Part shown: in pieces, positions 17,981 through 27,560 of the stretch | Position numbering within the stretch: position 1 is the stretch's first letter | How the letters are laid out: each line of letters opens with the position of its first letter | Assembly (NCBI RefSeq): GCF_013044515.1 | Contig: NZ_JABEPR010000001.1 | Span: forward strand, 958,061 to 1,022,060 | DNA length: 64,000 nt | DNA from: Sphingomonas sp. ID1715 | Lineage (GTDB): Bacteria; Pseudomonadota; Alphaproteobacteria; Sphingomonadales; Sphingomonadaceae | Direction of reading: 5' to 3' | Made by a program: the position numbers and the translations under genes | The notes under the pieces: model-generated | The model's database searches: none | Seen by the model: only the letters and a program-made list of their open reading frames with translations | Told to the model about the DNA's origin: nothing

Positions 17981-20203
17981 ATGCCCGAGATCACGCCCGC
18001 GATCGTCGCCGAACACGGCCTGTCCCCGGAAGAATATGAGCGCGTCCTCGCCGCCTTGGGCCGGGAGCCGAACCTGACCGAACTCGGCATCTTCTCGGTG
18101 ATGTGGTCGGAGCATTGCTCGTACAAATCCTCCCGCATCCACCTGAAGAAGCTGCCGACCAAGGCGCCCTGGGTGATCCAGGGCCCGGGCGAGAATGCCG
18201 GCGTGATCGACATCGGCGACGGACTTGCCGCCATCTTCAAGATGGAGAGCCACAACCACCCGTCCTATATTGAGCCCTACCAGGGTGCGGCGACGGGCGT
18301 GGGCGGCATCCTGCGGGACGTGTTCACCATGGGTGCGCGGCCGATCGCCAATATGAACGCGCTCCGCTTTGGCCGGCCCGATCATCCGAAGATGCGCCAC
18401 CTGATCGCCGGCGTTGTCCACGGCATCGGCGGCTATGGCAATTGCGTCGGCGTGCCGACGGTCGGCGGCGAGGTGAACTTCCACCCGGCCTATGACGGGA
18501 ACATCCTGGTCAACGCGATGACGGTGGGCATCGCCCAGACCGACAAGATCTTCTATTCGGCGGCCGCCGGCATCGGCAATCCGGTCGTCTATGTCGGCTC
18601 GAAGACCGGCCGCGACGGCATCCACGGGGCCACGATGGCGTCGGCCGATTTCGGCGAGGATGCCGACGAGAAGCGCCCGACCGTGCAGGTCGGCGACCCG
18701 TTCACCGAAAAGCTGCTGATCGAAGCCTGTCTGGAGCTGATGGCATCGGATGCGATCGTCGCCATCCAGGACATGGGCGCTGCCGGCCTCACCTCCTCGT
18801 CGGTGGAGATGGCGTCGAAGGGCGGCGTCGGCATCGAACTCGACATGGATGCGGTGCCGTGCCGTGAGACCGGCATGACGCCCTATGAGATGATGCTCTC
18901 AGAAAGCCAGGAGCGCATGCTGATGGTGCTAAAGCCCGGCCGCGAGCTGGAGGCCGAGGCGATCTTCCGCAAATGGGAGTTGGACTTCGCGGTCATTGGC
19001 CGCATCACTGACACCGGCCGGCTGGTGCTGAAATGGCAGGGCGAGACCGCGGCCGACATTCCGCTCGGTCCGCTCGGCGACGATGCTCCGGCCTATGACC
19101 GCCCTTGGGTGCCGACGCCCAAGCCCGCGCCGCACGCGCCGGTGACCGAAGCCAATATCGACATCGCCGCCGACCTGCTGAAGCTGATCGGCTCGCCCGA
19201 TCTCGCTTCACGGCGCTGGGTGTGGGAGCAATATGATCACATGGTCGGCGCCGATACGGTGCAGCGGCCGGGCGGCGACGCGGCTGTCGTGCGCGTACAC
19301 GGCACCGACAAGGGGCTCGCCATCACCACCGACTCCACGCCGCGCTATTGCTACGCGGATCCCGTCGAGGGCGGCAAACAGGCGATCGCCGAAGCCTGGC
19401 GCAACCTGACCGCGGCAGGTGCCCGCCCGCTCGCCGCGACCGACTGCATGAACTTCGCCAACCCGCAGAGGCCAGAAATCATGGGCCAGTTCGTCGGCTG
19501 CATCGAAGGCATGGCCGAAGCCTGCACCAGGCTCGACATGCCGATCGTCTCAGGGAACGTGTCGCTCTACAATGAGAGCAAGGCGACGGGCGGCGGCTCG
19601 GCCATCCTGCCGACGCCGGCGATCGGCGCGGTGGGGCTGCTCGAAGATTGGCGCAAGTCGATGACGATCGGCTTCAAGGGCGTCGGCGACGTGATCCTGT
19701 GCGTCGGCGAGCGCACCGGCCATCTGGGCCAAACGCTCTGGCTGCGCGAAGTCCACGGCCGCGAAGAAGGGCCGCCGCCGCCGGTCGATCTCGCCGCCGA
19801 GCGCAGGACCGGCGACTTCGTGCGTGCCGCGATCGAACATGGCCATGTGTCGGCCTGTCACGACGTGTCCGACGGCGGCATCGCCGTCGCGCTGGCGGAG
19901 ATGGCGCTGGCGAGCGGCATCGGCGCGATGATCGACAAGCCGCAGCCCTTCGCCTGCGCGCCCGCGTTCTTCGGCGAGGACCAAGGGCTCTATATCGTCA
20001 CCGTTCCCGACAACGCGCTGATCGAGTTCCTGAACACCGCCCATCTGGCCGGCGTCACCGTCGAGCCGCTCGGCCGCACGATCAAGGGTCGGCTGATCTT
20101 CGAACGTCCCGAGCGCGACTGCGTGGTCGCCCTCGACGCGCTACGCGCGGCGCATGAAGGCTTTTTCCCGAAGCTGATGGGCGCCGACGCGGCGCTCGCC
20201 TGA
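17981..20203 (+). CDS. purL: Phosphoribosylformylglycinamidine synthase subunit PurL
   Basis: PurL is the ATP-dependent synthetase subunit of the small PurLSQ complex that converts FGAR to FGAM in purine biosynthesis. At 740 aa it is the short form found with separate PurS and PurQ. Motifs include [14 protein letters not shown] near the N-terminus, [49 protein letters not shown], and the second-half [18 protein letters not shown]. It begins 41 bases after the GGDEF-EAL stop codon and ends at a strong bidirectional stem-loop shared with ctrA. purS and purQ are not in the window. Confidence 0.97.
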   Translation: MPEITPAIVAEHGLSPEEYERVLAALGREPNLTELGIFSVMWSEHCSYKSSRIHLKKLPTKAPWVIQGPGENAGVIDIGDGLAAIFKMESHNHPSYIEPYQGAATGVGGILRDVFTMGARPIANMNALRFGRPDHPKMRHLIAGVVHGIGGYGNCVGVPTVGGEVNFHPAYDGNILVNAMTVGIAQTDKIFYSAAAGIGNPVVYVGSKTGRDGIHGATMASADFGEDADEKRPTVQVGDPFTEKLLIEACLELMASDAIVAIQDMGAAGLTSSSVEMASKGGVGIELDMDAVPCRETGMTPYEMMLSESQERMLMVLKPGRELEAEAIFRKWELDFAVIGRITDTGRLVLKWQGETAADIPLGPLGDDAPAYDRPWVPTPKPAPHAPVTEANIDIAADLLKLIGSPDLASRRWVWEQYDHMVGADTVQRPGGDAAVVRVHGTDKGLAITTDSTPRYCYADPVEGGKQAIAEAWRNLTAAGARPLAATDCMNFANPQRPEIMGQFVGCIEGMAEACTRLDMPIVSGNVSLYNESKATGGGSAILPTPAIGAVGLLEDWRKSMTIGFKGVGDVILCVGERTGHLGQTLWLREVHGREEGPPPPVDLAAERRTGDFVRAAIEHGHVSACHDVSDGGIAVALAEMALASGIGAMIDKPQPFACAPAFFGEDQGLYIVTVPDNALIEFLNTAHLAGVTVEPLGRTIKGRLIFERPERDCVVALDALRAAHEGFFPKLMGADAALA

Positions 20204-20210
20204 CAAGCAA

Positions 20211-20239
20211 AAGGGCGCGGGGACCAGCCCCGCGCCCTT
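20211..20239. terminator. Bidirectional stem-loop terminator between purL and ctrA
   Basis: AAGGGCGCGGGG (20211-20222), loop ACCAG, CCCCGCGCCCTT (20228-20239): a perfect 12-bp stem with A-rich left and TT right borders. It sits between convergent stop codons, so it can serve both genes. Confidence 0.85.
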
Positions 20240-20260
20240 GTTGCAAATCCCGTGGAAAGA

Positions 20261-20968
<708 letters not shown>

Positions 20969-21025
20969 ATTTGCTGCCCCTCAGCTATCCGGGCGCGGCG
21001 ACCCCGCTAACGCCCGTCTGCTTCA

Positions 21026-21058
21026 TTAACCAGTTAACCTTTGGGCCGAAACCGTTAA
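21026..21058 (-). promoter_or_regulatory. TTAACC half-sites upstream of ctrA (possible CtrA autoregulatory site)
   Basis: TTAACC occurs twice in direct repeat (21026 and 21034) and TTAA again at 21055, 58-90 bases upstream of the ctrA start. CtrA recognises TTAA-N7-TTAA in Caulobacter; here the spacing is N4, so only the half-sites match. Autoregulation is plausible. Confidence 0.5.
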
Positions 21059-21167
21059 TATACGGTAAATCGAACACTTAGCGGCTACGGGGAAGAATGG
21101 TTCTGAACTGTTGCGCGCAAGGCACAGAGCGCGTGTGCGGTTTCGCGCCCACGCGCTGCCCCTAAGT

Positions 21168-21181
21168 GACTCTGGCGACTC
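21168..21181. promoter_or_regulatory. Pair of GANTC (CcrM-type) methylation sites upstream of ctrA
   Basis: GACTC at 21168-21172 and again at 21177-21181, about 200 bases upstream of ctrA and just before the tRNA. CcrM methylates GANTC, and methylation state tunes ctrA transcription in Caulobacter. The role here is inferred from position only. Confidence 0.4.
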
Positions 21182-21188
21182 GAGAAAA

Positions 21189-21264
<76 letters not shown>

Positions 21265-21364
21265 GCACCATCATCGAACACGCGGGCTGGCCGCGCGAAG
21301 CAGCGCCCTTAGCCGCGCCTCCTGCCCGATGCAACACGCTTCGTCGCAGCCGAAGGCGAGCACC

Positions 21365-21390
21365 GGAACCAACCTATGTCAGCAAGCGCT
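21365..21390 (+). promoter_or_regulatory. Possible EcfG-type (general stress) promoter
   Basis: GGAAC (21365-21369), 17-base spacer, CGCT (21387-21390). The alphaproteobacterial EcfG consensus is GGAAC-N16/17-CGTT, so there is one mismatch in the -10. It lies 70 bases upstream of the Gly/Arg-rich protein gene. Confidence 0.35.
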
Positions 21391-21459
21391 CTGCCTCCAG
21401 GAGGTGCGCGGGCGGCGCATGCCCGCTTTGTGCTTCCCTGAACGTATAGGAGAGCAGAC

Positions 21460-22518
21460 ATGGCAGACAGAGACGAACATTATCGCGGCTATGGCAGCCC
21501 CAGCGGGCGCTACTACGAGAACCGCGAATATGATCAGGGCTATGACCGCAGCCGCGATCGCGGCGAGCGCGGCGAGCGCGGCGGCAGCTGGTTCGGCGGC
21601 GACGACCGCAACCGCGAACGCGGGCGGGACGACAGCTGGTTCGGCGGCAGCCGCGACCGCAGTCGGGAGGACTGGCGCGGCTCCGACCGCAGCCGCGGCG
21701 GTGACGATGGACGCGGTTTTTTTGAGCGTGCCGGCGAAGAAATCCGCTCCTGGTTTTCCGACGACGACGACCGTGGCGGCCGCTACGGGCGCGACGAGTA
21801 TCGCGGCCAGTCCCGCGATCGTGGCTCCAGCTGGGGCGGCATGAACATCGGCGGCAATCGCGGCAGCTACGACCGGGACGACCGCCCGCCCCAGACGTTC
21901 CGCGGCGAGCCGACCAGCGGCGGCTATGATTATGGCCGCAGCGAATGGCGCGGTCGCAGCGGCGGCTATGAAGCCGGCGGGTCGCGCTATGGCGCCACCT
22001 CCGGCTATGGCGCGGGATCGTCGCGCAACCAGTATAGCGGCGGCGGTGCGCACCCGCATGACGATCATTACCGCGAGTGGCGCAACCAGCAGATCGGCGA
22101 GCTGGACCGCGACTATGAGGAATATCGCCGCGAGAACCGCGACAAGTTCCACAATGAATTCTCCAGCTGGCGCGGTCAGCGGCAGCAGCAGCGGTCCAGC
22201 CTGCGGCAGGCCAAGGAGCATATGGAAGTGGTCGGCTCCGATGGGCAGCCGGTCGGCACCGTCGACAAGGTCGTGGGCGACAAGATCATCCTGACCAAGA
22301 ACGGCGCCAATGCCGGCGGTCATCACCACTCGATTCCGTGTTCGTGGATCCAATCGGTCGATGAGCGGGTGACGATCAACAAGACGGCCGAACAGGCGCG
22401 GCAGCAATGGACCGACGAGGAAAATCGCCGGGCGCTGTTCGAAAGCGACGAACAGCGCAACGAGGACGGACCGCACATCCTCGATCGCAGCTTCTCGGGG
22501 ACTTACGAGAACCGCTAA
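21460..22518 (+). CDS. Gly/Arg/Tyr/Asp-rich protein with C-terminal DUF2171-like domain
   Basis: The 352-aa protein has two parts. Residues 1-205 are low complexity, dominated by G, R, D, S and Y, with a recurring SWFGG/SWFSDD motif (about residues 43, 60 and 97) and repeated DRSR/RDR units; there is no signal peptide or membrane segment. Residues 205-260 look helical and charged. Residues ~260-325 form a compact beta-rich domain (KEHMEVVGSDGQPVGTVDKV, HHHSIPCSWIQSVDERV) that resembles DUF2171, a PRC-barrel-like domain of stress-related alphaproteobacterial proteins. AGGAG lies 8 bases before the ATG. An EcfG-like promoter precedes it and a strong terminator follows, so it is a single-gene unit. 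Function unknown; stress association inferred. Confidence 0.8.
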   Translation: MADRDEHYRGYGSPSGRYYENREYDQGYDRSRDRGERGERGGSWFGGDDRNRERGRDDSWFGGSRDRSREDWRGSDRSRGGDDGRGFFERAGEEIRSWFSDDDDRGGRYGRDEYRGQSRDRGSSWGGMNIGGNRGSYDRDDRPPQTFRGEPTSGGYDYGRSEWRGRSGGYEAGGSRYGATSGYGAGSSRNQYSGGGAHPHDDHYREWRNQQIGELDRDYEEYRRENRDKFHNEFSSWRGQRQQQRSSLRQAKEHMEVVGSDGQPVGTVDKVVGDKIILTKNGANAGGHHHSIPCSWIQSVDERVTINKTAEQARQQWTDEENRRALFESDEQRNEDGPHILDRSFSGTYENR

Positions 22519-22534
22519 AGACGCTTGAATGAAG

Positions 22535-22573
22535 AGCGGGCCCGGAGAGCAGTCTCCGGGCCCGCTTTCTTTT
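22535..22573 (+). terminator. Rho-independent terminator
   Basis: AGCGGGCCCGGAGA (22535-22548), loop GCAG, TCTCCGGGCCCGCT (22553-22566), then TTCTTTT. The perfect 14-bp stem with U-tract ends the Gly/Arg-rich protein gene; it may also block read-through from the convergent metallopeptidase gene. Confidence 0.92.
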
Positions 22574-22583
22574 GTGGGTCTGC

Positions 22584-23462
22584 TCAGATTGCGCCGCTGA
22601 AGGTGTCGCACTGGGCGGGGTCGCCGGTCTGCAGACCCCGGCGCAGCCAGGTCATGCGCTGTTCGGCGCTGCCATGGGTGAAGCTTTCTGGCACCACGCG
22701 GCCCTGGCCCGCCTGCTGGAGCACGTCGTCACCGATCTGATGGGCGGCGCGCATGCCTTCCTCGACGTCGCCCTGCTCCAGCCGGTCGCGATTCTGCGCT
22801 GCCCAGACACCGGCATAGCAATCCGCCTGCAGCTCGACGCGGACCTGCATCGCATTGCCCTGCGCCTCGCTCGCCCGCGCCTGGAAGTCGTGCGACTTTT
22901 GCAGCGTGCCCTGCAGCTCCTGGACATGGTGGCCGACTTCGTGCGCGATCACATAGGCCTGGGCGAAATCGCCCGCCGCGCCGAACCGCTGCGCCAGCTC
23001 CCGGTAGAAATCGGTGTCGAGATACACGCGTTGGTCGTTCGGGCAGTAGAAGGGGCCCATCGCCGATTGCGCGGCGCCGCAGCCCGACTGGCCGCTCTGC
23101 GAGTAGAAGTGCAGCGTCGTCGGCGTGTAGCGCGCACCCGACTGCTGAAAGAGCCGCCCCCAAGTGTCTTCAGTCGAGGCCAACACCTGGCAGGAAAAGC
23201 GCCGTTCCGGGCTGCCCGAACAGACCTGGGCGGCCGTCTTCGGATCCTGCTGCGCCGGCGAGACGGCGCGCTGACCGCCGCCGCCGAACATGCCGAGCAG
23301 CCAGGCACCGATCAACACCACCGCAATGCCGCCGATACCGAAGCGCGACCCGACCAGGCTCAGCAGCAGGCCGAGCCCGCCACCGCCGCCGAAGCCGCCA
23401 AAGCCACCGCCGCCGCGTCCCTCCTCGACATTGCTGCTGGTGCGATAGTCGTCGAGGCGCAT
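22584..23462 (-). CDS. YpfJ-type neutral zinc metallopeptidase
   Basis: The 292-aa product belongs to the putative neutral zinc metallopeptidase (YpfJ/ZN-peptidase) family. A Gly-rich N-terminus is followed by one transmembrane helix at about residues 41-60 (GIGGIAVVLIGAWLLGMF). The catalytic domain carries VYLDTDFYRELAQRFG and the zinc-binding AYVIAHEVGHHVQ at about 168-180, then NAMQVRVELQADCYAGVWA, whose E and D supply the third ligand region. FCPNDQ-like FYCPNDQRV is typical. Biological role of the family is unknown. The start ATG (23462) overlaps the beginning of a divergent open frame, so the next gene probably begins further on. Confidence 0.92.
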   Translation of the reverse strand: MRLDDYRTSSNVEEGRGGGGFGGFGGGGGLGLLLSLVGSRFGIGGIAVVLIGAWLLGMFGGGGQRAVSPAQQDPKTAAQVCSGSPERRFSCQVLASTEDTWGRLFQQSGARYTPTTLHFYSQSGQSGCGAAQSAMGPFYCPNDQRVYLDTDFYRELAQRFGAAGDFAQAYVIAHEVGHHVQELQGTLQKSHDFQARASEAQGNAMQVRVELQADCYAGVWAAQNRDRLEQGDVEEGMRAAHQIGDDVLQQAGQGRVVPESFTHGSAEQRMTWLRRGLQTGDPAQCDTFSGAI

Positions 23463-23550
23463 GGCGTGGGGCTCCTGTGATCCGAGCGCAACAATGCTCG
23501 GCTATATGATCCAGTTGCAAGAGCGGAACGAATGCTGGCAGGACATCGGC

Positions 23551-24693
23551 ATGGCAGAGGCGGACAGCGGAATCCCCAGACGGCGCAAGGCGGCGATGCC
23601 GCTGCCGCAATGCGTCGCTCTGGTGCTGCAGGGCGGCGGTGCGCTCGGCTCCTATCAGGCGGGCGTGTACGAAGCACTCGACACGCAGGGCATTGCCATC
23701 GACCGCGTCGCGGGCGTTTCGATCGGCGCGATCAATGCCGCGCTGATCGCCGGCAACCCGCCCGAGCTGCGCGTCGCGCGGCTGCGGGAGTTCTGGGAGC
23801 TTGTCTCCAGCTGGCTGCCGAGCCTGCCCATTCCCGGCGGCGACCTGTGGCGTGAATGGGTCCATGAATGGTCGGCCGGGTTCGTGGCTACGGCCGGCGT
23901 GCCCGGCTTTTTCGGTCCGCGCACGGTTCCGCCGGTGTTCGCTCCGCCGGGCACGCTGGATGCCCTGAGCTTCTATGACAATCGCCAGCTCAAGGAGACG
24001 CTCGACCGGCTCGTCGACTGGGATTTGCTGAACGACGGCCCTCTCCACTTCTCGGTCGGGGCCGTCGATATCGAAACCGGCAACCTGCGCTATTTCGACA
24101 GCCGAACGGAGCGGATCGATGCCCGCCATGTGATGGCATCCGGCGCGTTGCCGCCGGGCCTGCCTCCGGTCGAGATCGACGGCAAGCTCTGGTGGGACGG
24201 CGGCATCGTCTCGAATACGCCGCTCGCCGACGTGCTCGCCACCCAGGACAAGCCGATGCTGGTGTTCCAGGTCGATCTGTTCCCCGCCGCCGGCGCGATC
24301 CCGCGGACGATCATGGACGTGTTCGCCCGCGAAAAGGAAATCCGCTACTCCAGTCGCACCCGCCGGGTCAGCGATCAGCTGCTGCGGCTCCGCAAGGCGC
24401 GGCGCGCGGTCGCCCGGCTGTTGAAGAAGCTGCCCGAGGAACTGCGCGACGATCCCGACGTCGCCTTTCTGCGCGGCGAAGCGGAGGAACTGCCGGTCAA
24501 CGTCGTCCAGCTGATCTACCGCGCCAATGATTGGGAAAGCGGTTCGCGCGACTTTGAATTTTCCACCCGATCGATGTGCGAACACTGGGCAGCGGGCGGC
24601 GCGGCGGTCATGGAGACGATCGACAAGGCGGAATTGCTCGCCCGCAACATCGTCGACGGCAAGACGGCGGCTTTCGACCTCACCCGCAAATAG
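23551..24693 (+). CDS. Patatin-like phospholipase / esterase
   Basis: The 380-aa product from ATG 23551 has the patatin oxyanion motif LVLQGGGALGSYQAGVYEAL (about residues 24-43), the nucleophile elbow GVSIGA (serine about 57), and the catalytic aspartate in WWDGGIVSNTP. The C-terminal part, with EKEIRYSSRTRRV and the YRANDWESGSRDFEFS segment, matches the DUF3734-bearing group often encoded with 3-hydroxybutyrate dehydrogenase. It is followed nine bases later by that dehydrogenase, so the pair probably functions in polyhydroxyalkanoate or acyl-ester turnover. The frame opens at 23461, but that part overlaps the divergent metallopeptidase gene and lacks family similarity. Confidence 0.88.
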   Translation: MAEADSGIPRRRKAAMPLPQCVALVLQGGGALGSYQAGVYEALDTQGIAIDRVAGVSIGAINAALIAGNPPELRVARLREFWELVSSWLPSLPIPGGDLWREWVHEWSAGFVATAGVPGFFGPRTVPPVFAPPGTLDALSFYDNRQLKETLDRLVDWDLLNDGPLHFSVGAVDIETGNLRYFDSRTERIDARHVMASGALPPGLPPVEIDGKLWWDGGIVSNTPLADVLATQDKPMLVFQVDLFPAAGAIPRTIMDVFAREKEIRYSSRTRRVSDQLLRLRKARRAVARLLKKLPEELRDDPDVAFLRGEAEELPVNVVQLIYRANDWESGSRDFEFSTRSMCEHWAAGGAAVMETIDKAELLARNIVDGKTAAFDLTRK

Positions 24694-24701
24694 GAGTGTC
24701 C

Positions 24702-25487
24702 ATGTTTCTGAAAGGCAAGACCGCGCTCGTCACGGGCTCCACCTCCGGCATCGGCCTCGCCTATGCCAAGGCGCTGGCGGCCGAAGGCGCGGCGGTGATG
24801 ATCAACGGCTTCGGCGATGCGGAGGCGATCGAGGCGGAGCGCAAGAATCTGGCCTCCGTGAGTGGCGCAGGCGCGCTTTATTCGGACGCGGACATGTCGA
24901 AACCCGACGCGATCGCGGCGATGGTCAAGCGCTGCGCCGACGAGCTCGGCGGCCCCGATATCGTCATCAGCAATGCCGGCATCCAGCATGTCGCCCCCGT
25001 CGACGAGTTTCCGATCGAGAAGTGGGACGCGATCATCGCGATCAACCTGAACTCGACCTTCCACCTGATGCGCGCCGCCGTGCCGCTGATGAAGGCGAAG
25101 GGCTGGGGACGCATCATCACCACCGCCTCGGCGCACTCATTGGTCGCGAGCCCGAACAAGTCCGCCTATGTGGCCGCAAAGCACGGCGTGGTCGGCCTCA
25201 CCAAGGCGGTCGCGCTCGAAACCGCGCGTACCGGCATCACTGCGAACTGCATCAGCCCCGGCTATGTCTGGACGCCCTTGGTCGAAAACCAGATCCCCGA
25301 CACGATGCGCACGCGCGGGTTGACCCGCGATCAGGTGATCAACGATGTGCTGCTCGCCGCCCAGCCGACCAAGCAGTTCGTGCAGCCCGATCAGGTCGCC
25401 GCGCTTGCCGTGTTCCTGTGCCGCGACGAAGCCGCCCAGATCACCGGCGCCAACCTTTCCGTCGACGGCGGCTGGACCGCTGCCTGA
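24702..25487 (+). CDS. 3-hydroxybutyrate dehydrogenase (SDR family)
   Basis: The 261-aa classical short-chain dehydrogenase interconverts 3-hydroxybutyrate and acetoacetate with NAD. It shows TGSTSGIG (residues 11-18) for cofactor binding, NAGIQHV, catalytic Ser in TTASAHSL and YVAAK (Tyr/Lys). NAGIQHVAPVDEFP, HSLVASPNKSAYVAAKHG and CISPGYVWTPLV are highly characteristic of BdhA. TAGGAG at the patatin stop codon provides its Shine-Dalgarno, so the genes are co-transcribed and coupled. The longer frame upstream is patatin sequence in another phase. Confidence 0.92.
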   Translation: MFLKGKTALVTGSTSGIGLAYAKALAAEGAAVMINGFGDAEAIEAERKNLASVSGAGALYSDADMSKPDAIAAMVKRCADELGGPDIVISNAGIQHVAPVDEFPIEKWDAIIAINLNSTFHLMRAAVPLMKAKGWGRIITTASAHSLVASPNKSAYVAAKHGVVGLTKAVALETARTGITANCISPGYVWTPLVENQIPDTMRTRGLTRDQVINDVLLAAQPTKQFVQPDQVAALAVFLCRDEAAQITGANLSVDGGWTAA

Positions 25488-25526
25488 CGCAAAGGGCTGG
25501 CACTCTCTTTGCGCCGCACTAGAGTG
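25488..25526 (+). promoter_or_regulatory. Sigma-54-like promoter embedded in alternative hairpins
   Basis: TGGCAC-N5-TTGC (25498-25512) matches the -24/-12 sigma-54 consensus exactly, 34 bases before the DUF4893 lipoprotein ATG. The same bases belong to CGCAAAG...CTTTGCG (25488-25513) and to CACTCT...AGAGTG (25501-25526), two stems that cannot both form. Promoter or attenuator: undecided. Confidence 0.35.
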
Positions 25527-25545
25527 GGGGCAAAAGAGAGGTCGC

Positions 25546-26172
25546 ATGAACAAGGCTGTGCTGATCGCCGCCTGCGCGCTGCTGGGCGGTTGCGCGCGCG
25601 CCGCCGCTGTGGAGACCGCGGCGCCGGCGGCGCCCGACTGGCGGCGGGTGGCGACGCCCGCGGATCGTGCGCGCTTGCGGGAATGGCGGACCGCCTTCGT
25701 CGCGGGACTGAGCCAAGCCCGTGCGGCCGGGCACGGCGCCGAGATCGCGCGCGAAGGTGTGCTGCTGGACCCGGACGCCGGCCGGTCCGCGAAACCCGCG
25801 GCCGGCGACTATCGCTGCCGCGTGATCAAGCTGGGCGTGAAGGGCAGCGGCGGCGTGCCCTATGTCGCCTACCCGCCCTTCATGTGCCGGATCGACGAGG
25901 AAGCCGGCGTCGCCAGTTTCAGCAAGCTCACCGGCTCGCAGCGCCCCGTGGGGGTGATCTTCGGTGACGCGCAACGCACCGTCTTTCTCGGCACGCTGAT
26001 GCTGGGCGACGAGAAGCGCGCGCTCGATTACGGGCGGGACCGCGAACGCGATATGGTCGGCGCGGTCGAGGCGCTCCCCGGCGGGCGCTGGCGCCTGATC
26101 CTTCCCTATCCGCATTATGAAAGCCTGATCGACGTGATCGAACTGGTGCCCGCGGGCCCGGCGCGATCCTGA
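25546..26172 (+). CDS. DUF4893-like predicted lipoprotein
   Basis: The 208-aa product starts MNKAVLIAACALLGGCARAA, a lipoprotein signal with lipobox LGGC. The mature part begins PDWRRVATPADRARLREWR and has a conserved-looking GDYRCRVIKLGVKG core with two cysteines, RPVGVIFGD, VFLGTLMLGDE and a final RLILPYPHYESLIDVIELVP; this pattern fits DUF4893, a family of unknown function in sphingomonads. It lies 58 bases after bdh and 26 bases before the amidohydrolase, possibly in one transcript. Confidence 0.78.
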   Translation: MNKAVLIAACALLGGCARAAAVETAAPAAPDWRRVATPADRARLREWRTAFVAGLSQARAAGHGAEIAREGVLLDPDAGRSAKPAAGDYRCRVIKLGVKGSGGVPYVAYPPFMCRIDEEAGVASFSKLTGSQRPVGVIFGDAQRTVFLGTLMLGDEKRALDYGRDRERDMVGAVEALPGGRWRLILPYPHYESLIDVIELVPAGPARS

Positions 26173-26198
26173 CCCGTTCCTGCCACCTGGAGACAAAC

Positions 26199-27509
26199 TT
26201 GCGCGCCCTGACCCTGCTTCCCCTGCTCTTCGCCGCTCCCGCCTTTGCCCAGGCCGATGTCCGCGCCGACGTGGCCAAGGACCTGCCGTCGCTGATGACC
26301 ATCTATCGTGACCTGCATGCCAATCCCGAGCTGTCGGGGCAGGAGAAGCGCTCCGCCGCCATCCTCGCGGCCGAAGCGAAGAAAGCCGGTTATGAGGTCA
26401 CCACCGGCGTGGGCGGCACCGGTGTCGTCGCGGTGCTGAAGAACGGTCCGGGGCCAGTCGTCATGCTGCGCGCCGACATGGACGCGCTCCCGGTGGCCGA
26501 GCAGACCGGCCTTGCCTTTGCCAGCAAGGTCAAGGCGACCGGCATGGACGGCCAGCCGACGCCGGTGATGCACGCCTGCGGCCACGACACCCACATGTCC
26601 GCCTGGATCGGCACCGCGCGGCGCATGGCGGCGCTCAAGGGAAGCTGGTCGGGCACGCTGGTGATGATCGGCCAGCCCGCCGAGGAAGTGAATGGCGGCG
26701 CCTCCGCCATGCTGAAGGACGGTCTGTTCACCCGCTTCCCGAAGCCGCAATTCGTGATCGGCTTCCACGATTCCGCCTCGCTGCCGGCCGGCACAGTCGG
26801 CTTCACGCCAGGCTATGCAATGGCTTCGGTCGATTCGGTCGACATTCTGGTCAAAGGCGTCGGCGGCCACGGTGCCGCACCGGCGACGACGAAGGACCCT
26901 ATCGTGCTCGCCGCGCGCATCGTCACTTCGCTGCAGACGCTCGCCGCGCGCGAGATCGACCCCCAGGACGCAGTGGTCGTCACCGTCGGCTCGATCCATG
27001 GCGGCACCAAACACAACATCATTCCGTCCGAAGTGAAGCTGCAGCTGACGGTGCGCAGCTATTCGAAGGAGACTCGCCAGCACCTGCTCGACGGCATCCG
27101 CCGCATCGCGCGTGGCGAGGCGATCGCGGCCGGCCTGCCGGACGAGCTGATGCCCGTGGTCTCGCCCTTCGGCACGCCCGGCATCGCCACCTTCAACGAC
27201 GAGCAGCTGACCAACCGCCTCGCCGGTGCCTGGAAGGCAAGGTTTGGTGCCGAGCGCGTCGAGCAGACCAAGCCGGTAATGGTCAGCGAAGACTTTCCCG
27301 AATATCGCGAGGCCGATCCCAAGACGATCCAGTCGACGCTCTTCTGGGTCGGCGGCGTGCCCAGGGAGAAGTGGGACGCCGTCGGCGGCGACCCCGCCAA
27401 GCTCCCGTCGCTGCACAGCGGCTTCTGGGCGCCGGACGCGGAGGCGGTGATCGCCACCGGCACCGAAGCCATGGTCACCGCCGCCCTCGAGGTGCTGGGC
27501 AAGAAGTAA
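26199..27509 (+). CDS. M20-family amidohydrolase, secreted (hippurate/N-acyl amino acid hydrolase type)
   Basis: The 436-aa enzyme begins at a TTG (26199) with GGAGA a few bases upstream. It has a Sec signal peptide (about residues 1-18, ending AFA-Q), so it acts in the periplasm. The M20D metal motifs are MHACGHDTHMSAWIG (about residue 125), IGQPAEEVNGGASAM with the catalytic glutamates, and GFHDSASLPAG; the dimerisation domain has GGHGAAPATTKDPI. Such enzymes release amino acids from N-acyl conjugates. The periplasmic signal is less common in the family. It ends at a palindromic repeat separating it from a convergent TonB receptor. Confidence 0.88.
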   Translation: MRALTLLPLLFAAPAFAQADVRADVAKDLPSLMTIYRDLHANPELSGQEKRSAAILAAEAKKAGYEVTTGVGGTGVVAVLKNGPGPVVMLRADMDALPVAEQTGLAFASKVKATGMDGQPTPVMHACGHDTHMSAWIGTARRMAALKGSWSGTLVMIGQPAEEVNGGASAMLKDGLFTRFPKPQFVIGFHDSASLPAGTVGFTPGYAMASVDSVDILVKGVGGHGAAPATTKDPIVLAARIVTSLQTLAAREIDPQDAVVVTVGSIHGGTKHNIIPSEVKLQLTVRSYSKETRQHLLDGIRRIARGEAIAAGLPDELMPVVSPFGTPGIATFNDEQLTNRLAGAWKARFGAERVEQTKPVMVSEDFPEYREADPKTIQSTLFWVGGVPREKWDAVGGDPAKLPSLHSGFWAPDAEAVIATGTEAMVTAALEVLGKK

Positions 27510-27511
27510 CC

Positions 27512-27555
27512 CGCTCGTCCCGAGCGCAGTCGAGGGGCTCGGCTCGGGACGAGCG
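27512..27555. repeat. Palindromic repeat (family B), possible bidirectional terminator
   Basis: CGCTCGTCCCGAGC (27512-27525) and GCTCGGGACGAGCG (27542-27555) are perfect 14-bp inverted arms around GCAGTCGAGGGGCTCG. Related elements occur at 32971, 36183 and 38383. It fills the gap between two convergent genes. Confidence 0.85.
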
Positions 27556-27560
27556 TTAAG

